A stretch of 62,694 nt of DNA from Pseudobdellovibrionaceae bacterium. GTDB taxonomy: Bacteria > Bdellovibrionota > Bdellovibrionia > Bdellovibrionales > UBA1609. Made by a program: the position numbers and the translations under genes. The notes under the pieces are model-generated. The model was not told where the DNA came from. It saw only the letters and a list, made by a program, of their open reading frames with translations, and ran no database searches. The stretch lies in contig JAUVAX010000011.1 in NCBI GenBank assembly GCA_030591685.1, positions 1 through 62,694 on the forward strand. The letters are read 5' to 3'. Positions 22,241-30,916 of this stretch are shown here, in pieces; positions within the stretch are counted from its first letter, which is position 1, and each line of letters starts with the position of its first letter.

Positions 22241-22480
22241 ATGAAGTCTATTAATGATTTAATGAAAGAGCTAGGGTGGAATGAAAAGGCTAATAAATCA
22301 GTAGCAAAGGCTTTTATAAAAAACCTCACTAAGGCGGCGAAGGAAAATTCAAAACCTCAGCCACTAAAGCCTGTTCTATCTAAAGGTCTAGCTTTTAAAA
22401 GAAAAAAAGACCTAAATCAGCAGTTGAGTTTTGACTTAGATCCCGACAAGCCCCTGTTGGATTTAAAGAAGACCTCGTAA
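22241..22480 (+). CDS. Small protein with possible sliding-clamp-binding motif
   Basis: A 79-residue basic protein starting 6 nt after GGAG. The first 35 residues (SINDLMKELGW...KAFIKNLTKAAKE) are amphipathic helix; the middle is Pro/Lys-rich; the tail holds QLSFDL at residues 61-66, which fits the hexapeptide form of the beta-clamp motif (QLxLxL, as in Hda). The N terminus faintly recalls the first helix of DciA/DUF721 proteins, but the rest of that domain is absent. A pair of DnaA-box-like sites lies upstream. Function unknown; a replication link is inference. Confidence 0.7.
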   Translation: MKSINDLMKELGWNEKANKSVAKAFIKNLTKAAKENSKPQPLKPVLSKGLAFKRKKDLNQQLSFDLDPDKPLLDLKKTS

Positions 22481-22611
22481 TAAGGTCTAATTATAGCAAG
22501 CATAAGTCATTATATATTACTAACATCCCAATTCATTGGTACCATTTTGGAACTAGATTAAGCAAATCACCAGGACGGTGAAAAAATGTATACCGAAGGA
22601 TTGGAGAGAGA

Positions 22612-24285
22612 ATGAAAGCAGTAATAATTTCAGCAGCAGCAATACTTGGGCTCACATTATCATTAAGTGTGATGGCTAAAGAGCTTACCCCTGAGTTTGT
22701 ACCCGGTGAGTATGTGGTTCAGCTAAAGGACCCATCAATGCTCAATCAAAAAGTGATGACTCAAAACATGGGCGAAAATGGAATGAGGGTCATTAACAAA
22801 GAAAAGGGAATCCTTTTAGTAAAGAGAAATTTTTTAGAAACTCACACCTATTCGCTTTCAGCGCTGAACGAAAGTTCATACATTGAGTATGCTGAGCCAA
22901 ACTATATATATAGAGCCTCTGATTTACCAAACGATCCACTTTTAGATCAGCTTTGGGGTTTAATTAATCGAGGTCAGGCGGTTTCAAATTCTGGAACAGG
23001 CGTCAGAGGTGTTGATATAGACGCCGAACGAGCTTGGCAAATAGCTACGGGAAGTAAAAACGTAGTTGTTGCCGTCATAGACACGGGGGTTGATTATACG
23101 ATTCCAGATTTAGCTCCTAACATGTGGCAAAATCAAGCTGAACTCAATGGAGAAGAGGGTGTTGACGATGATGGCAACGGTTTTGTCGATGACATTTATG
23201 GATATGATTTTGCAAATAGCGACGCAGACCCGCGTGATGATCATGGTCACGGCTCACATTGTTCAGGAACAATAGGGGCCAATGGTAATGATGCTAATGG
23301 TGTTGTTGGTGTAAACTGGAATGTTAGCATAATGGCTCTGAAGTTTTTAACGGCTTCAGGGAGCGGGACACTTGAGGGCGCGATTAAATCAATAGACTAC
23401 GCCACAGAAAATGGCGCTCATATTATGAGTAACAGTTGGGGTGGCGGCGGATTTTCAAAAACCCTTGAGGATGCGATCATAAGAGCTAACGACAAGGGTA
23501 TTTTATTTATTGCAGCGGCGGGAAACCATAAAGCCAACAATGATGCTCGGCCCACTTACCCTGCAAACTATGAAGTGCCAAACGTAATGAGTGTGGCGGC
23601 GATTGATAATAGTGGTAAGCTAGCAAGCTTCTCTTGCTACGGAAAAGAAACGGTACATCTTGCTGCTCCTGGGGTTGAAGTGCTAAGCACAACGCCTGAT
23701 GGGTTTAAGTCATGGTCTGGTACATCTATGGCGACCCCGCATGTTTCTGGAGTTGCAGCGCTTGTTTTAGGAAACGAACCCGGTTTATCGATGCTTGAAA
23801 TTAAAGAGCGACTGATCAGAACAGCACGACCAATTGCTGGGCTAAGAAATAAAGTATTTACGGGCGGAATTGTAAACGCCTACCACGCACTAACGAACAC
23901 GCAAGCTCCCATTGATCCAAATGACCCCTTTTATTGGGCCAGGGAAGGCCGCTCAATCTCTACAGAGCATCCTTACTCTGATAGCATAAGCAGAAAATGG
24001 GAAATCACCGTAGAGGGAGCGAAAAGACTAGCCCTTCACTTTTCAAAGTTTGATACAGAGAGTGGTTATGACAAAGTAACGTTTAAAGATGTAGAGGGGA
24101 ACATACTTGGTGTAATGAGTGGGAAGAAAGACGATTCATTTTCACCGGTCGTAATTGGCAATACAATGATTATAGAGTTCGCTACAGATAAAACAACGAC
24201 GCGATATGGTTTTGATATTGATCAAATTGCTGTAGATGCCGAAGGCAATGAGTCGGAATTAAAAGTAAAAATAATAGAACTTTAG
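22612..24285 (+). CDS. Exported subtilisin-like serine protease with CUB-like C terminus
   Basis: A 557-residue S8 protease. A signal peptide (cut near VMA-KE, residue 22) precedes an I9-type propeptide (about 25-100). The catalytic triad is Asp157 (VIDTGVD), His213 (HGHGSHCSG) and Ser372 (SGTSMATPHVSG), with the oxyanion Asn305 (AAAGNH). An acidic DDDGNGFVDD loop probably binds calcium. Residues about 440-540 look like a CUB/P-type beta domain (LALHFSKFDTESGYD...). A ribosome site GGAGAGAGA precedes the ATG. Monocistronic, with a strong terminator. Secreted proteases of this type are common in predatory bacteria; a role in prey digestion is inference. Confidence 0.93.
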   Translation: MKAVIISAAAILGLTLSLSVMAKELTPEFVPGEYVVQLKDPSMLNQKVMTQNMGENGMRVINKEKGILLVKRNFLETHTYSLSALNESSYIEYAEPNYIYRASDLPNDPLLDQLWGLINRGQAVSNSGTGVRGVDIDAERAWQIATGSKNVVVAVIDTGVDYTIPDLAPNMWQNQAELNGEEGVDDDGNGFVDDIYGYDFANSDADPRDDHGHGSHCSGTIGANGNDANGVVGVNWNVSIMALKFLTASGSGTLEGAIKSIDYATENGAHIMSNSWGGGGFSKTLEDAIIRANDKGILFIAAAGNHKANNDARPTYPANYEVPNVMSVAAIDNSGKLASFSCYGKETVHLAAPGVEVLSTTPDGFKSWSGTSMATPHVSGVAALVLGNEPGLSMLEIKERLIRTARPIAGLRNKVFTGGIVNAYHALTNTQAPIDPNDPFYWAREGRSISTEHPYSDSISRKWEITVEGAKRLALHFSKFDTESGYDKVTFKDVEGNILGVMSGKKDDSFSPVVIGNTMIIEFATDKTTTRYGFDIDQIAVDAEGNESELKVKIIEL

Positions 24286-24303
24286 TTTTTGAGTGAAAAA
24301 ATA

Positions 24304-24334
24304 AAAAAAGGCCGCTGACTTAGCGGCCTTTTTT
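24304..24334. terminator. Bidirectional Rho-independent terminator
   Basis: Stem GGCCGCT / AGCGGCC (24310-24316 with 24322-24328), 5-nt loop, flanked by A-run and T-run. It serves both the protease gene and the convergent hydrolase gene, which stops at 24339. Confidence 0.92.
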
Positions 24335-24338
24335 GTTT

Positions 24339-25220
24339 TTAGTCAGAGGCTTGAACCTCTTTGAAAAATTTCTCAAGGCGAAGGTTTACATACTCGGGCA
24401 AATCAAGCTGCGTGCAGTGTGAACCATAGGGCATAAAGCTTATCTGTGAGTGGGGTAGTTTATGGTGAATATCCTCTTGGTGCTGCCTTGGAGTGATACC
24501 ATCTTTTTGTCCACTAATAATTAAACAAGGCACTTCGATAGCCTCTAGTAAGGGCTCTCCATTAAAGTTCATCATGTCATCAAAGAGGCGCAAGAAGGCC
24601 TTTAGATCCATTTCAGAGATAGATTTTAAGTAAATTTCAATGTCCTTATAAGAAGTAAGAGAGAGGTTAAACCCCCCAGCTAAAGCACTGAGTGTTCCCG
24701 ACAGGGGGTTGTTAATAATCATTTTCCATAAATGCGACGTCGTTTCAGGAAGAAGATCAAAGCTTCTCTTAAGTGTAGTAAAGGCTTTTTCAGGCAAACG
24801 GCTGCCAAACATGTCTTGCAAAGGGTTTTTAACAAAGCCGTTAATAAAAGTTATGGATTTGAAATCATTTGGATTAAGTTGATAGGCTTGAGTAAGGACC
24901 TGCGCACCGTAGCTGTGCGCAATAAAATGAGCCTTTTCAATATTGAGGTGTTTTAAAAGCTCATGTAGGTCCCTTGCAATGGAGCGGATATTTAAATTTC
25001 TGTAATTAACGGGAACATCAGATTGATTGTGGGCGCGGTAATCAACGAGTATAACCTGATATTTTTTTGAAAAAAACTTTGTTTGATAGGTCCAGTGATT
25101 AAATAAACACCCAATCCCATAGACAAAGATAAGTGGTTCGCCATGTCCTCGAACCTCATAATATATACGGGTGTCATCAAAACTTTTAAAGGCACCCGTT
25201 TTTTTTATAATTCTATTCAT
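24339..25220 (-). CDS. Alpha/beta-hydrolase
   Basis: A 293-residue alpha/beta-hydrolase. The nucleophile elbow is AHSYGAQ (Ser), the oxyanion loop is VYGIGC (replacing the usual HG), the acid is the Asp in SGQKDGITP and the general base is the His in YGSHCTQLD. There is no signal peptide, so it is cytoplasmic. A helical cap lies at about residues 140-215. The start overlaps the FHA gene stop by 4 nt (ATGA-type coupling). Substrate unknown. The nearest characterised relatives are haloperoxidase/esterase-like enzymes. Confidence 0.88.
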   Translation of the reverse strand: MNRIIKKTGAFKSFDDTRIYYEVRGHGEPLIFVYGIGCLFNHWTYQTKFFSKKYQVILVDYRAHNQSDVPVNYRNLNIRSIARDLHELLKHLNIEKAHFIAHSYGAQVLTQAYQLNPNDFKSITFINGFVKNPLQDMFGSRLPEKAFTTLKRSFDLLPETTSHLWKMIINNPLSGTLSALAGGFNLSLTSYKDIEIYLKSISEMDLKAFLRLFDDMMNFNGEPLLEAIEVPCLIISGQKDGITPRQHQEDIHHKLPHSQISFMPYGSHCTQLDLPEYVNLRLEKFFKEVQASD

Positions 25221-26146
25221 GACTGTATTTGAACCTCAATCTCTGTTTCACCAATTCTTATAATATCCCCTGTGTTTAATATTTCGGAGGACAGGGGCTT
25301 TTCATTTAGAAAAACTTTTTCAGGGTGGTCGGTTTGAATTTGTGCCCCATTTTTTGTTGGCGCGATTGAAAAGCTCTTTTTGGGGGCATCAGGTTCAAAA
25401 AGGCTCAATTGCAGGACTTCTGAGCCAGCGACCCTTGGACCATAGCCAAGAGTCCAGTGGGTTCCTGTTTGTACCCCGCGAAAAAAAATGAGTTCAATGA
25501 CATCATCAAAAGCAAAAACGGGGCGGGGTGAGGTTTTTGGAAAAAACGTATTTTGAATGAGTTCTGCGAGCGCCTCAGGCCACTTTAGGGGGGTAAGGTT
25601 AATGGCCGTCTCATATTTGGGTTCAAAGTTGATGCGCTTAAGATCAGGGTTTGTTTCGTCTAATGCAGGGGCATTTACAATAGCGGAGGATGTCTTCTCG
25701 CTTGAGTCCGAGTAGGGATTTTTGGTTACAGAAGTCTCAAAGTCCTCATTAAAGGGAGGAGTGGGGGGAAGTGTCCCCGTATGGAAGGTCTCTTCATTTT
25801 TATGGGCGGGCGGGTCGCCTACGGGTGGGGGCGTCGGCGAGAGGCTACTTTTGGGCTTTTGAGCTAAGACTTCAAAATGTGTACTGCCAATTTGAAAGCG
25901 CACCCCTGGAGAGAGGGCGATTTTGTCGATTTTTTTACCAAAAACCTTAGTTCCGTTTCTAGAGTCATTATCTTCAAGTACCCACTTTCCAGACGGTAGT
26001 TTTGAAACTTTAGCATGAACACTGGAGACGTTGGGGTCTTTAAGGTTAATAAGGGCCTTTCTTCGCCCGAAGCTAAGCTTGTCGACAAGGCGTATAATTT
26101 GGCCCTTAAGGGGCCCCTCAGAGACTTTTATAACCCATTTACTCAT
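25217..26146 (-). CDS. FHA-domain protein (two FHA-like modules)
   Basis: A 309-residue protein. The N-terminal FHA domain (residues about 18-95) has the phosphothreonine-binding signature: GRR near strand 3, SSVHAKV, and DNDSRNGTKVFG. A Pro/Thr-rich linker (about 115-180) leads to a second, degenerate FHA-like module at the C terminus (KNGAQIQTDHPEKVFLNEKPL, then GDIIRIGETEIEVQIQ) that lacks the SxxH signature. FHA domains read Ser/Thr phosphorylation; no kinase is in the window. It is coupled to the downstream hydrolase gene. A scaffold or signalling role is inference. Confidence 0.88.
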   Translation of the reverse strand: MSKWVIKVSEGPLKGQIIRLVDKLSFGRRKALINLKDPNVSSVHAKVSKLPSGKWVLEDNDSRNGTKVFGKKIDKIALSPGVRFQIGSTHFEVLAQKPKSSLSPTPPPVGDPPAHKNEETFHTGTLPPTPPFNEDFETSVTKNPYSDSSEKTSSAIVNAPALDETNPDLKRINFEPKYETAINLTPLKWPEALAELIQNTFFPKTSPRPVFAFDDVIELIFFRGVQTGTHWTLGYGPRVAGSEVLQLSLFEPDAPKKSFSIAPTKNGAQIQTDHPEKVFLNEKPLSSEILNTGDIIRIGETEIEVQIQS

Positions 26147-26390
26147 ACATTAATAATACTCTAACCAAAGGTAAATACTATGTTTATGGGGGCTTTCTGG
26201 CCTAAGGGGCGAGGCTCAAGAGGCCCGAATTACGCAGTGTTTTGTGTGCCTGATTATTCATCGTCTCAGGACACAAATCCCTTGTCTGACGAACAGGGTC
26301 ATGCTAGATCCTTAACATTAAATTGAACAATAAAAATCACCTTGCTCTTCATTTTTGCCTAGAAGGGCTACAAAACCATAAGGATAAAAA

Positions 26391-26834
26391 ATGGCTGTTG
26401 AGACAACAAATATTAATAATTATGAAAGTGTCGTCATTCTTGACCCAACCCTCACAGAAGAAGATCAAAAAGCGTTTTTTACGAAAAACAAAGCTATAGT
26501 TGAGAGCTTCGAGGGCCAAATAAATCACATTGATACTTGGGGGCAAAGGTATCTTGCCAACAAAATAAATAAACTAAGCCGAGGAGCTTATTTTCATACA
26601 ACCTTTACCGCCAATGGTGAGTGTGTAAAAGAGCTCGAGCGTACGATGAAAATTAACGACAAGGTCCTTCGCTACGTGCATGTCCGTCTTGATAACCGCA
26701 TGTCTATTGAAAAGCATTTAGACAGATATAAGGACATCGTCTTAGAGTCTAAAAAAAGAGCAGAAGAACGCGAAGCTAAAATGCAGGCGCGTAAGGCTGC
26801 GGGTAACAAAAAATTTAGAAAACCATCTCGTTGA
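26391..26834 (+). CDS. rpsF: 30S ribosomal protein S6
   Basis: S6 binds S18 on the small-subunit platform. The 147-residue protein has the family core (NYESVVILDPTLTEEDQKAF, GQRYLANKINKLSRGAYFHTTF, YVHVRLDN) plus a basic C-terminal tail (KKRAEEREAKMQARK). A TAAGGA ribosome site precedes the ATG. It heads rpsF-DUF2232-rplI. The usual rpsR (S18) gene is absent between S6 and L9, so it must be elsewhere. Confidence 0.96.
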   Translation: MAVETTNINNYESVVILDPTLTEEDQKAFFTKNKAIVESFEGQINHIDTWGQRYLANKINKLSRGAYFHTTFTANGECVKELERTMKINDKVLRYVHVRLDNRMSIEKHLDRYKDIVLESKKRAEEREAKMQARKAAGNKKFRKPSR

Positions 26835-26864
26835 TAAACTATAAACTTGAAAGAAGAGGGACCC

Positions 26865-27776
26865 TTGAGCACCGTGCGTTCTAAGACTTTGCCGTCTATA
26901 ATTTTAGTATTAGTAACTGTTTTTATGGCCTCGCTTTTTGGCGTGGTTGCAGCGGCACCGGTTCGAGTACTTAGGTTGTTTTTTGGCCAGAAATTTTTTT
27001 GGTCCCTGTTATTTTTTTTAGTTTCAATATTTGCCATCTTTGAACATTATAGTCTGGCGATCACCCTTGGGACCCTGGCTGTTTTAATGGGGAGTTTTGC
27101 TGAGTTTGAAAAAAACGGAGACCACCTCTACAAGGCCAGCATTTGTTCGCTATTAACAACAACAACTTTTTTGTTAATAACCTTAATGGTATGGATTTTA
27201 GTAAAGGGTAAGGGCTCTTTGGCCCTTCTGCAAAGCCTCGTTTTTAAGTCTTTTGAACCGGTAAATGCACTATATATTAAATATAATGGGTCTGAATTAT
27301 TAACTCCAGAATTAAAAAAAATAATAACCATACAGTCGCCCTCTATAATTATAACGGCATTGATTGTGTCTTTGTTTTTGGGGTTGGTTTTAGATCGGTA
27401 CTTTTTTAACTTAGTTGGTCTTAAGAATAAAAGAACACAGCACTCTTTGGTACTGTTTCAGCTGAACAGTGCTGTTATTTGGACCTTTATATTTACCTTT
27501 TTGGGCAGCTTTTTTGAGACGAGCCTCCCCTATGTTAAGGTCATTTCAGTAAATATTTTTAATGTATGCATTGTGCTTTTATTTTTTCAAGGGCTAGCGG
27601 TGCTAGGACATTTTTTCGCAACATATAGAGTTTCAAAGATTTGGCGTGTGTTATGGGTTTTTATGCTGGCGTTACAGCTGCCCATTGTTTTAGGTTTTAT
27701 AGGTTTAATGGACTACTGGCTTAATTTTCGTGGGCGTTTTGCTAGGCACGAGGCTCAAGTTCGAAGAAGCCAATAG
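26865..27776 (+). CDS. DUF2232/YybS-like integral membrane protein
   Basis: A 303-residue protein with about eight hydrophobic helices, including the C-terminal pair YKVSKIWRVLW-like and LALQLPIVLGFIGLMDYW. Topology and position between rpsF and rplI match the DUF2232 (YybS) membrane proteins often encoded there; their function is unknown. The TTG at 26865, five nt after AGAGG, is the preferred start; a TTG 18 nt upstream has no ribosome site and a GTG at 26874 is another option. Sequence similarity in this family is low, so the call depends on context. Confidence 0.75.
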   Translation: MSTVRSKTLPSIILVLVTVFMASLFGVVAAAPVRVLRLFFGQKFFWSLLFFLVSIFAIFEHYSLAITLGTLAVLMGSFAEFEKNGDHLYKASICSLLTTTTFLLITLMVWILVKGKGSLALLQSLVFKSFEPVNALYIKYNGSELLTPELKKIITIQSPSIIITALIVSLFLGLVLDRYFFNLVGLKNKRTQHSLVLFQLNSAVIWTFIFTFLGSFFETSLPYVKVISVNIFNVCIVLLFFQGLAVLGHFFATYRVSKIWRVLWVFMLALQLPIVLGFIGLMDYWLNFRGRFARHEAQVRRSQ

Positions 27777-27794
27777 TAAAAACAGGAGAGAAAG

Positions 27795-28238
27795 ATGAAA
27801 GTTATTTTAAAAAAAGACGTAAAAGACTTGGGCAAAGCCGGGGATATAGTGAACGTTAAGCAAGGCTTTGCGAGAAACTTTTTATTTTCGCGTAACTTGG
27901 CAACTGAGGCGAGTGAAAAAAATGAAAAACAAATTTTACATTTAGGTAAGTTGGCCGAAAGCCGAAAGAAAAAGGCCGTTTCTGAACGAAAAGAGCTTGT
28001 AGCCAAGCTCGAGGGCGTTACGGTAACTTTTTGTGTTGCTGCCGGCGATGCTGACAAGCTTTTTGGATCAGTAACAAATTATGATATCGCAGAAAAATTA
28101 TATCAAATGGGGTATGAAGTAGATAAAAAAGATATCTCAATTGAGCCTATTAAAATGATCGGTCAGTTTAAGGCTGTAATTAATTTAGGTGATGGTGCAG
28201 AAACTGAGCTTACAATTTCGGTTGAAAGACAGCAGTAG
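27795..28238 (+). CDS. rplI: 50S ribosomal protein L9
   Basis: L9 is an elongated protein near the L1 stalk. The 147-residue product begins with MKVILKKDVKDLGKAGDIVNVKQG and continues GFARNFLFSRNLA, the family signature; a long connecting helix and the C-terminal domain (DADKLFGSVTNYDIAEKL) follow. AACAGGAGAGAAAG is a strong ribosome site. Followed by a hairpin terminator. Confidence 0.97.
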   Translation: MKVILKKDVKDLGKAGDIVNVKQGFARNFLFSRNLATEASEKNEKQILHLGKLAESRKKKAVSERKELVAKLEGVTVTFCVAAGDADKLFGSVTNYDIAEKLYQMGYEVDKKDISIEPIKMIGQFKAVINLGDGAETELTISVERQQ

Positions 28239-28251
28239 TAAGTCATCTTTA

Positions 28252-28288
28252 AAAAAAGCCACGCGTTTTTATGAGTGATGGCTTTTTT
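28252..28288. terminator. Bidirectional terminator between rplI and a small minus-strand gene
   Basis: AAAAAAGCCA (28252-28261) pairs with TGGCTTTTTT (28279-28288) across a 17-nt loop; A/T runs flank both sides, so it can end rplI and the opposing small gene. Confidence 0.8.
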
Positions 28289-28475
28289 AGTAAATCTCTC
28301 GAGCTTCAAGAAGAACTTCTTGAAGGTAGCTAGCGATTACCGTGCGCAACTCCTCTATGGTTAGGGTGTCGGCCTGAAAGCCCTCCTGCTCTAACCGCTC
28401 AACTAACTTGTTTTGAATGAGCTCTTTGGGGAGCCCGGTGGCCTCGCAAACCTTTGTTATTAAATCTGTTCCCAT
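28287..28475 (-). CDS. Small helical protein of unknown function
   Basis: A 62-residue protein (MGTDLITKVCEATGLP...) not recognised as any family. It is predicted to be almost entirely helical, with no membrane segment or signal peptide, and is acidic. A near-perfect ribosome site (AAGGAGGGACAA) right before the ATG argues that it is translated. It stands alone between rplI and dnaB with its own terminator. Confidence 0.7.
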   Translation of the reverse strand: MGTDLITKVCEATGLPKELIQNKLVERLEQEGFQADTLTIEELRTVIASYLQEVLLEAREIY

Positions 28476-28655
28476 TTGTCCCTCCTTAGACGTAGGTGCT
28501 TAATAGTGTGACAAGCACATTGGATCAGTGGGTTAGTGCTGACTCAAGAAAGAAGGGGGCAAACATAAAAATCTAGACGTTTATAAGGTAACAGGCACTT
28601 ATTTTTTTGCTAGAAGCGCCTTAAGCATGGGTTTTTAGGTCAAAAAACAGGGGTC

Positions 28656-30113
28656 TTAGCTGCCAGGGGCAAAGTTTTTTGGCCCCTTGGGTCCAGGAGA
28701 GTATTTTTGAGCCGAAGGGTTAAATGAGGGCTTAGCACCGGCTTTTTTTGAGGGGTACTGGTTTTCAGGCGGCGGCGGGGTTGGGCCGAGGTTTCGTTCA
28801 GTAAGGTTGTCAAAAATACCATACTCAGGTATCCACTTGAGCCGAACATTTCCCGTGGGCCCGTTTCGCTGTTTACCAACAATAATTTCGGCGATTCCTT
28901 TTATGTCAGGATTATCGCGGTCGTAATAGTCTTCCCTGTAAAGCATCATTATAATATCAGCATCTTGCTCTATAGATCCGGATTCACGTAAATCTGAAAG
29001 CATTGGTCTGCGGTCAGTACGGCCCTCTACACCTCGGTTTAACTGAGCCAGGGCAATAACAGGGACTTTAAATTCTTTAGCGATAGCTTTAAGGGTCTTT
29101 GAAATCTCAGCTACCTCTCGCTCTCGGCTGTCGACTTTTTGTTTTAAGCTCATAAGCTGCAAGTAATCAATGATGACCATGTCAACACCCACCTTAGAGC
29201 TCATACGCCGTAATTTTGAGCGAATATCAAAGGGACTTATGCCTGAGGTGTCATCTATAAAAATTTGAGTTTCACTAAGGGCTGCGGCTGTATTAATAAG
29301 CCTAGGCCAGGCTCTTTCATCAATAGAGCCGACGCGTAAGTCTGAGAGTTGAATTTTAGCAGCAATAGCAAGAAGACGAGTCATAACTTGCTCTTTAGCC
29401 ATTTCAACAGAAAAGTAGGCGACTTTCTTTTTTTCCTTCAAACAGGCATTTAAGATAAGGTTTAACGAAAAGGCTGTTTTACCCATGGAGGGCCGGGCGG
29501 CAATGATGGTCATTTCGCCAGGCTGAAACCCTGCCGTGAGGTTGTCTAGCTCAGCAAAGCCCGAGGGCACCCCTGTGACCTCATCTTGGCTGCCATAGAG
29601 CTCTTCGAGCTTTTTGAGGCTTGATTTAACAAGGTCTCCGGCCCCGACAAGCCCGCCAGAAAGGTTGTCCTGAGCCACGTTAAAAATATTTGATTCAGCA
29701 GTGTCAATGTACGACTGTATGTCTTCGAAGTCCTCAGAGTATCCAGTGTCGGCAATAGTTTGGCCCACAGAGATGAGTTTTCTTGTCGTTGATTTATCAG
29801 CAATAATTTTAGCATGACTAATAATATTAGCGGCTGAGGGGGTTTGGCTGACAAGTTCCGCAAGGTAAGAAGGGCCGCCAACCTGTTCAAGCTCACCCGC
29901 TTTTATGAGTAAATTCGAAACGGTAAGAAGGTCTGAGGCTTGGTTTTTGTGATTAAGCTCTCTAATGACATTAAAAATTTTTCTGTGAGCGGGCTTGTAA
30001 AAATCCTCAACGTTAATGATGTCGCTAATTTCATCCCAAGCCTCTTGCTCAAGCATTAAGCCGCCGAGAACAGACTGTTCAATTTCTATATTACTTGGTG
30101 GTACGCGTTCCAT
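28656..30113 (-). CDS. dnaB: Replicative DNA helicase DnaB
   Basis: DnaB is the hexameric replicative helicase. The 485-residue protein has the N-terminal helical domain (EIEQSVLGGLMLEQEAWDEI), a linker, and the RecA-like motor with Walker A ARPSMGKTAFSLN (near residue 208), Walker B MVIIDYLQLM and the ALAQLNRGVEGR, SGSIEQDADIIMMLYR motifs. The tail (about 450-485) is a Pro/Gly/Lys-rich extension beyond the usual end. No intein was seen in the motor domain. Confidence 0.97.
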   Translation of the reverse strand: MERVPPSNIEIEQSVLGGLMLEQEAWDEISDIINVEDFYKPAHRKIFNVIRELNHKNQASDLLTVSNLLIKAGELEQVGGPSYLAELVSQTPSAANIISHAKIIADKSTTRKLISVGQTIADTGYSEDFEDIQSYIDTAESNIFNVAQDNLSGGLVGAGDLVKSSLKKLEELYGSQDEVTGVPSGFAELDNLTAGFQPGEMTIIAARPSMGKTAFSLNLILNACLKEKKKVAYFSVEMAKEQVMTRLLAIAAKIQLSDLRVGSIDERAWPRLINTAAALSETQIFIDDTSGISPFDIRSKLRRMSSKVGVDMVIIDYLQLMSLKQKVDSREREVAEISKTLKAIAKEFKVPVIALAQLNRGVEGRTDRRPMLSDLRESGSIEQDADIIMMLYREDYYDRDNPDIKGIAEIIVGKQRNGPTGNVRLKWIPEYGIFDNLTERNLGPTPPPPENQYPSKKAGAKPSFNPSAQKYSPGPKGPKNFAPGS

Positions 30114-30222
30114 AGGGCCCTCGTAAAAAATTAATATTCAAAAACGAATGCGGGCCTGTTGCCAGAAGAGTCTTAAAATTAGCCTGCCGATGCAAATACT
30201 TGAAGCTAAAGCATAAAAATTA

Positions 30223-30525
30223 TTACGACTTTAAGTTGCGAACCTTAATTTCGTAAGAATCAATTTTCTTTTTTAAAGTGTTTCTATTAATGCCAAGCAT
30301 AGTGGCCGTTTTTACTTGGTTTCCGCGGTTGGCCAAAAGAGAAAGCTCAATAAGCGGTTTTTCAACCTGCTCCATAAAGACTTTATAAAAACCATCAATG
30401 CTGACTTGGGTTTCATTTTTTTGATCAAAAAAAACTTCAAGTTTGCTTTTAACAAGCTTTTCCAACGAAACGTTTTGAAGATTAGCTACGAACAAATGAT
30501 TGGAATTATTTAAGCTTGAATCCAT
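30223..30525 (-). CDS. fis: Fis-family nucleoid/transcription regulator
   Basis: A 100-residue protein, the size of E. coli Fis (98 aa) and colinear with it. The C-terminal helix-turn-helix GNQVKTATMLGINRNTLKKKI matches the Fis HTH ([21 protein letters not shown]), and the preceding EQVEKPLIELSLLANR matches the Fis dimer helix region. It is a stand-alone Fis, not a sigma-54 activator fragment. It is upstream of dnaB on the same strand (109-bp gap) and divergent from ftsK. Likely role: DNA bending and global regulation. Confidence 0.88.
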   Translation of the reverse strand: MDSSLNNSNHLFVANLQNVSLEKLVKSKLEVFFDQKNETQVSIDGFYKVFMEQVEKPLIELSLLANRGNQVKTATMLGINRNTLKKKIDSYEIKVRNLKS

Positions 30526-30916
30526 GAAGTAAAACCCCTTTTATTAAGTTTGATTGTAAAGAAAGAACTGAACCAAAAATTCTAATTCCCCCAAGCGATG
30601 AAAGAGTGTGTATACTTTTGCGGCAGCAATTGCAACCATGGTTTTGTGTTTTTTTTAAAAAAATATTGAGAGACATTTTAAAAAAACTTTCGGCATTGTC
30701 GTGCTGTATAATTCATAAGTCTAAGCGTGATATATGGACTTAATGAGCTGCGAAAAAACTAAAAGGGGGGCCGAGGCTCACTGCTGCGTGCAAAATAAAA
30801 AAGAATATTGACAAAGGTCTTATTAATGCAAGGGTCGGCCTTAACGTCAGCTCCACTTAGGTCAAGCTTATAAGTCAGAGCTTTCTCTTTTGTTCATTTA
30901 AAAATAAACTAAAGCG
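30526..30916. other. Divergent intergenic region between fis and ftsK
   Basis: 391 bp without a convincing gene. A TATAAT at 30707-30712 is a good -10 element but has no matching -35. A TTGACA at 30808-30813 has no -10 at the right distance. A G-rich patch (AAAAGGGGGGCCGAGGCTC) lies near 30761-30780. A 23-codon Cys-rich frame at 30598-30669 has no ribosome site. The region probably holds both promoters and a long ftsK leader. Confidence 0.4.

Noticed and set aside
30598-30669. Cys-rich 23-codon frame in the fis-ftsK gap
   Set aside because: No ribosome site and no recognisable homology.
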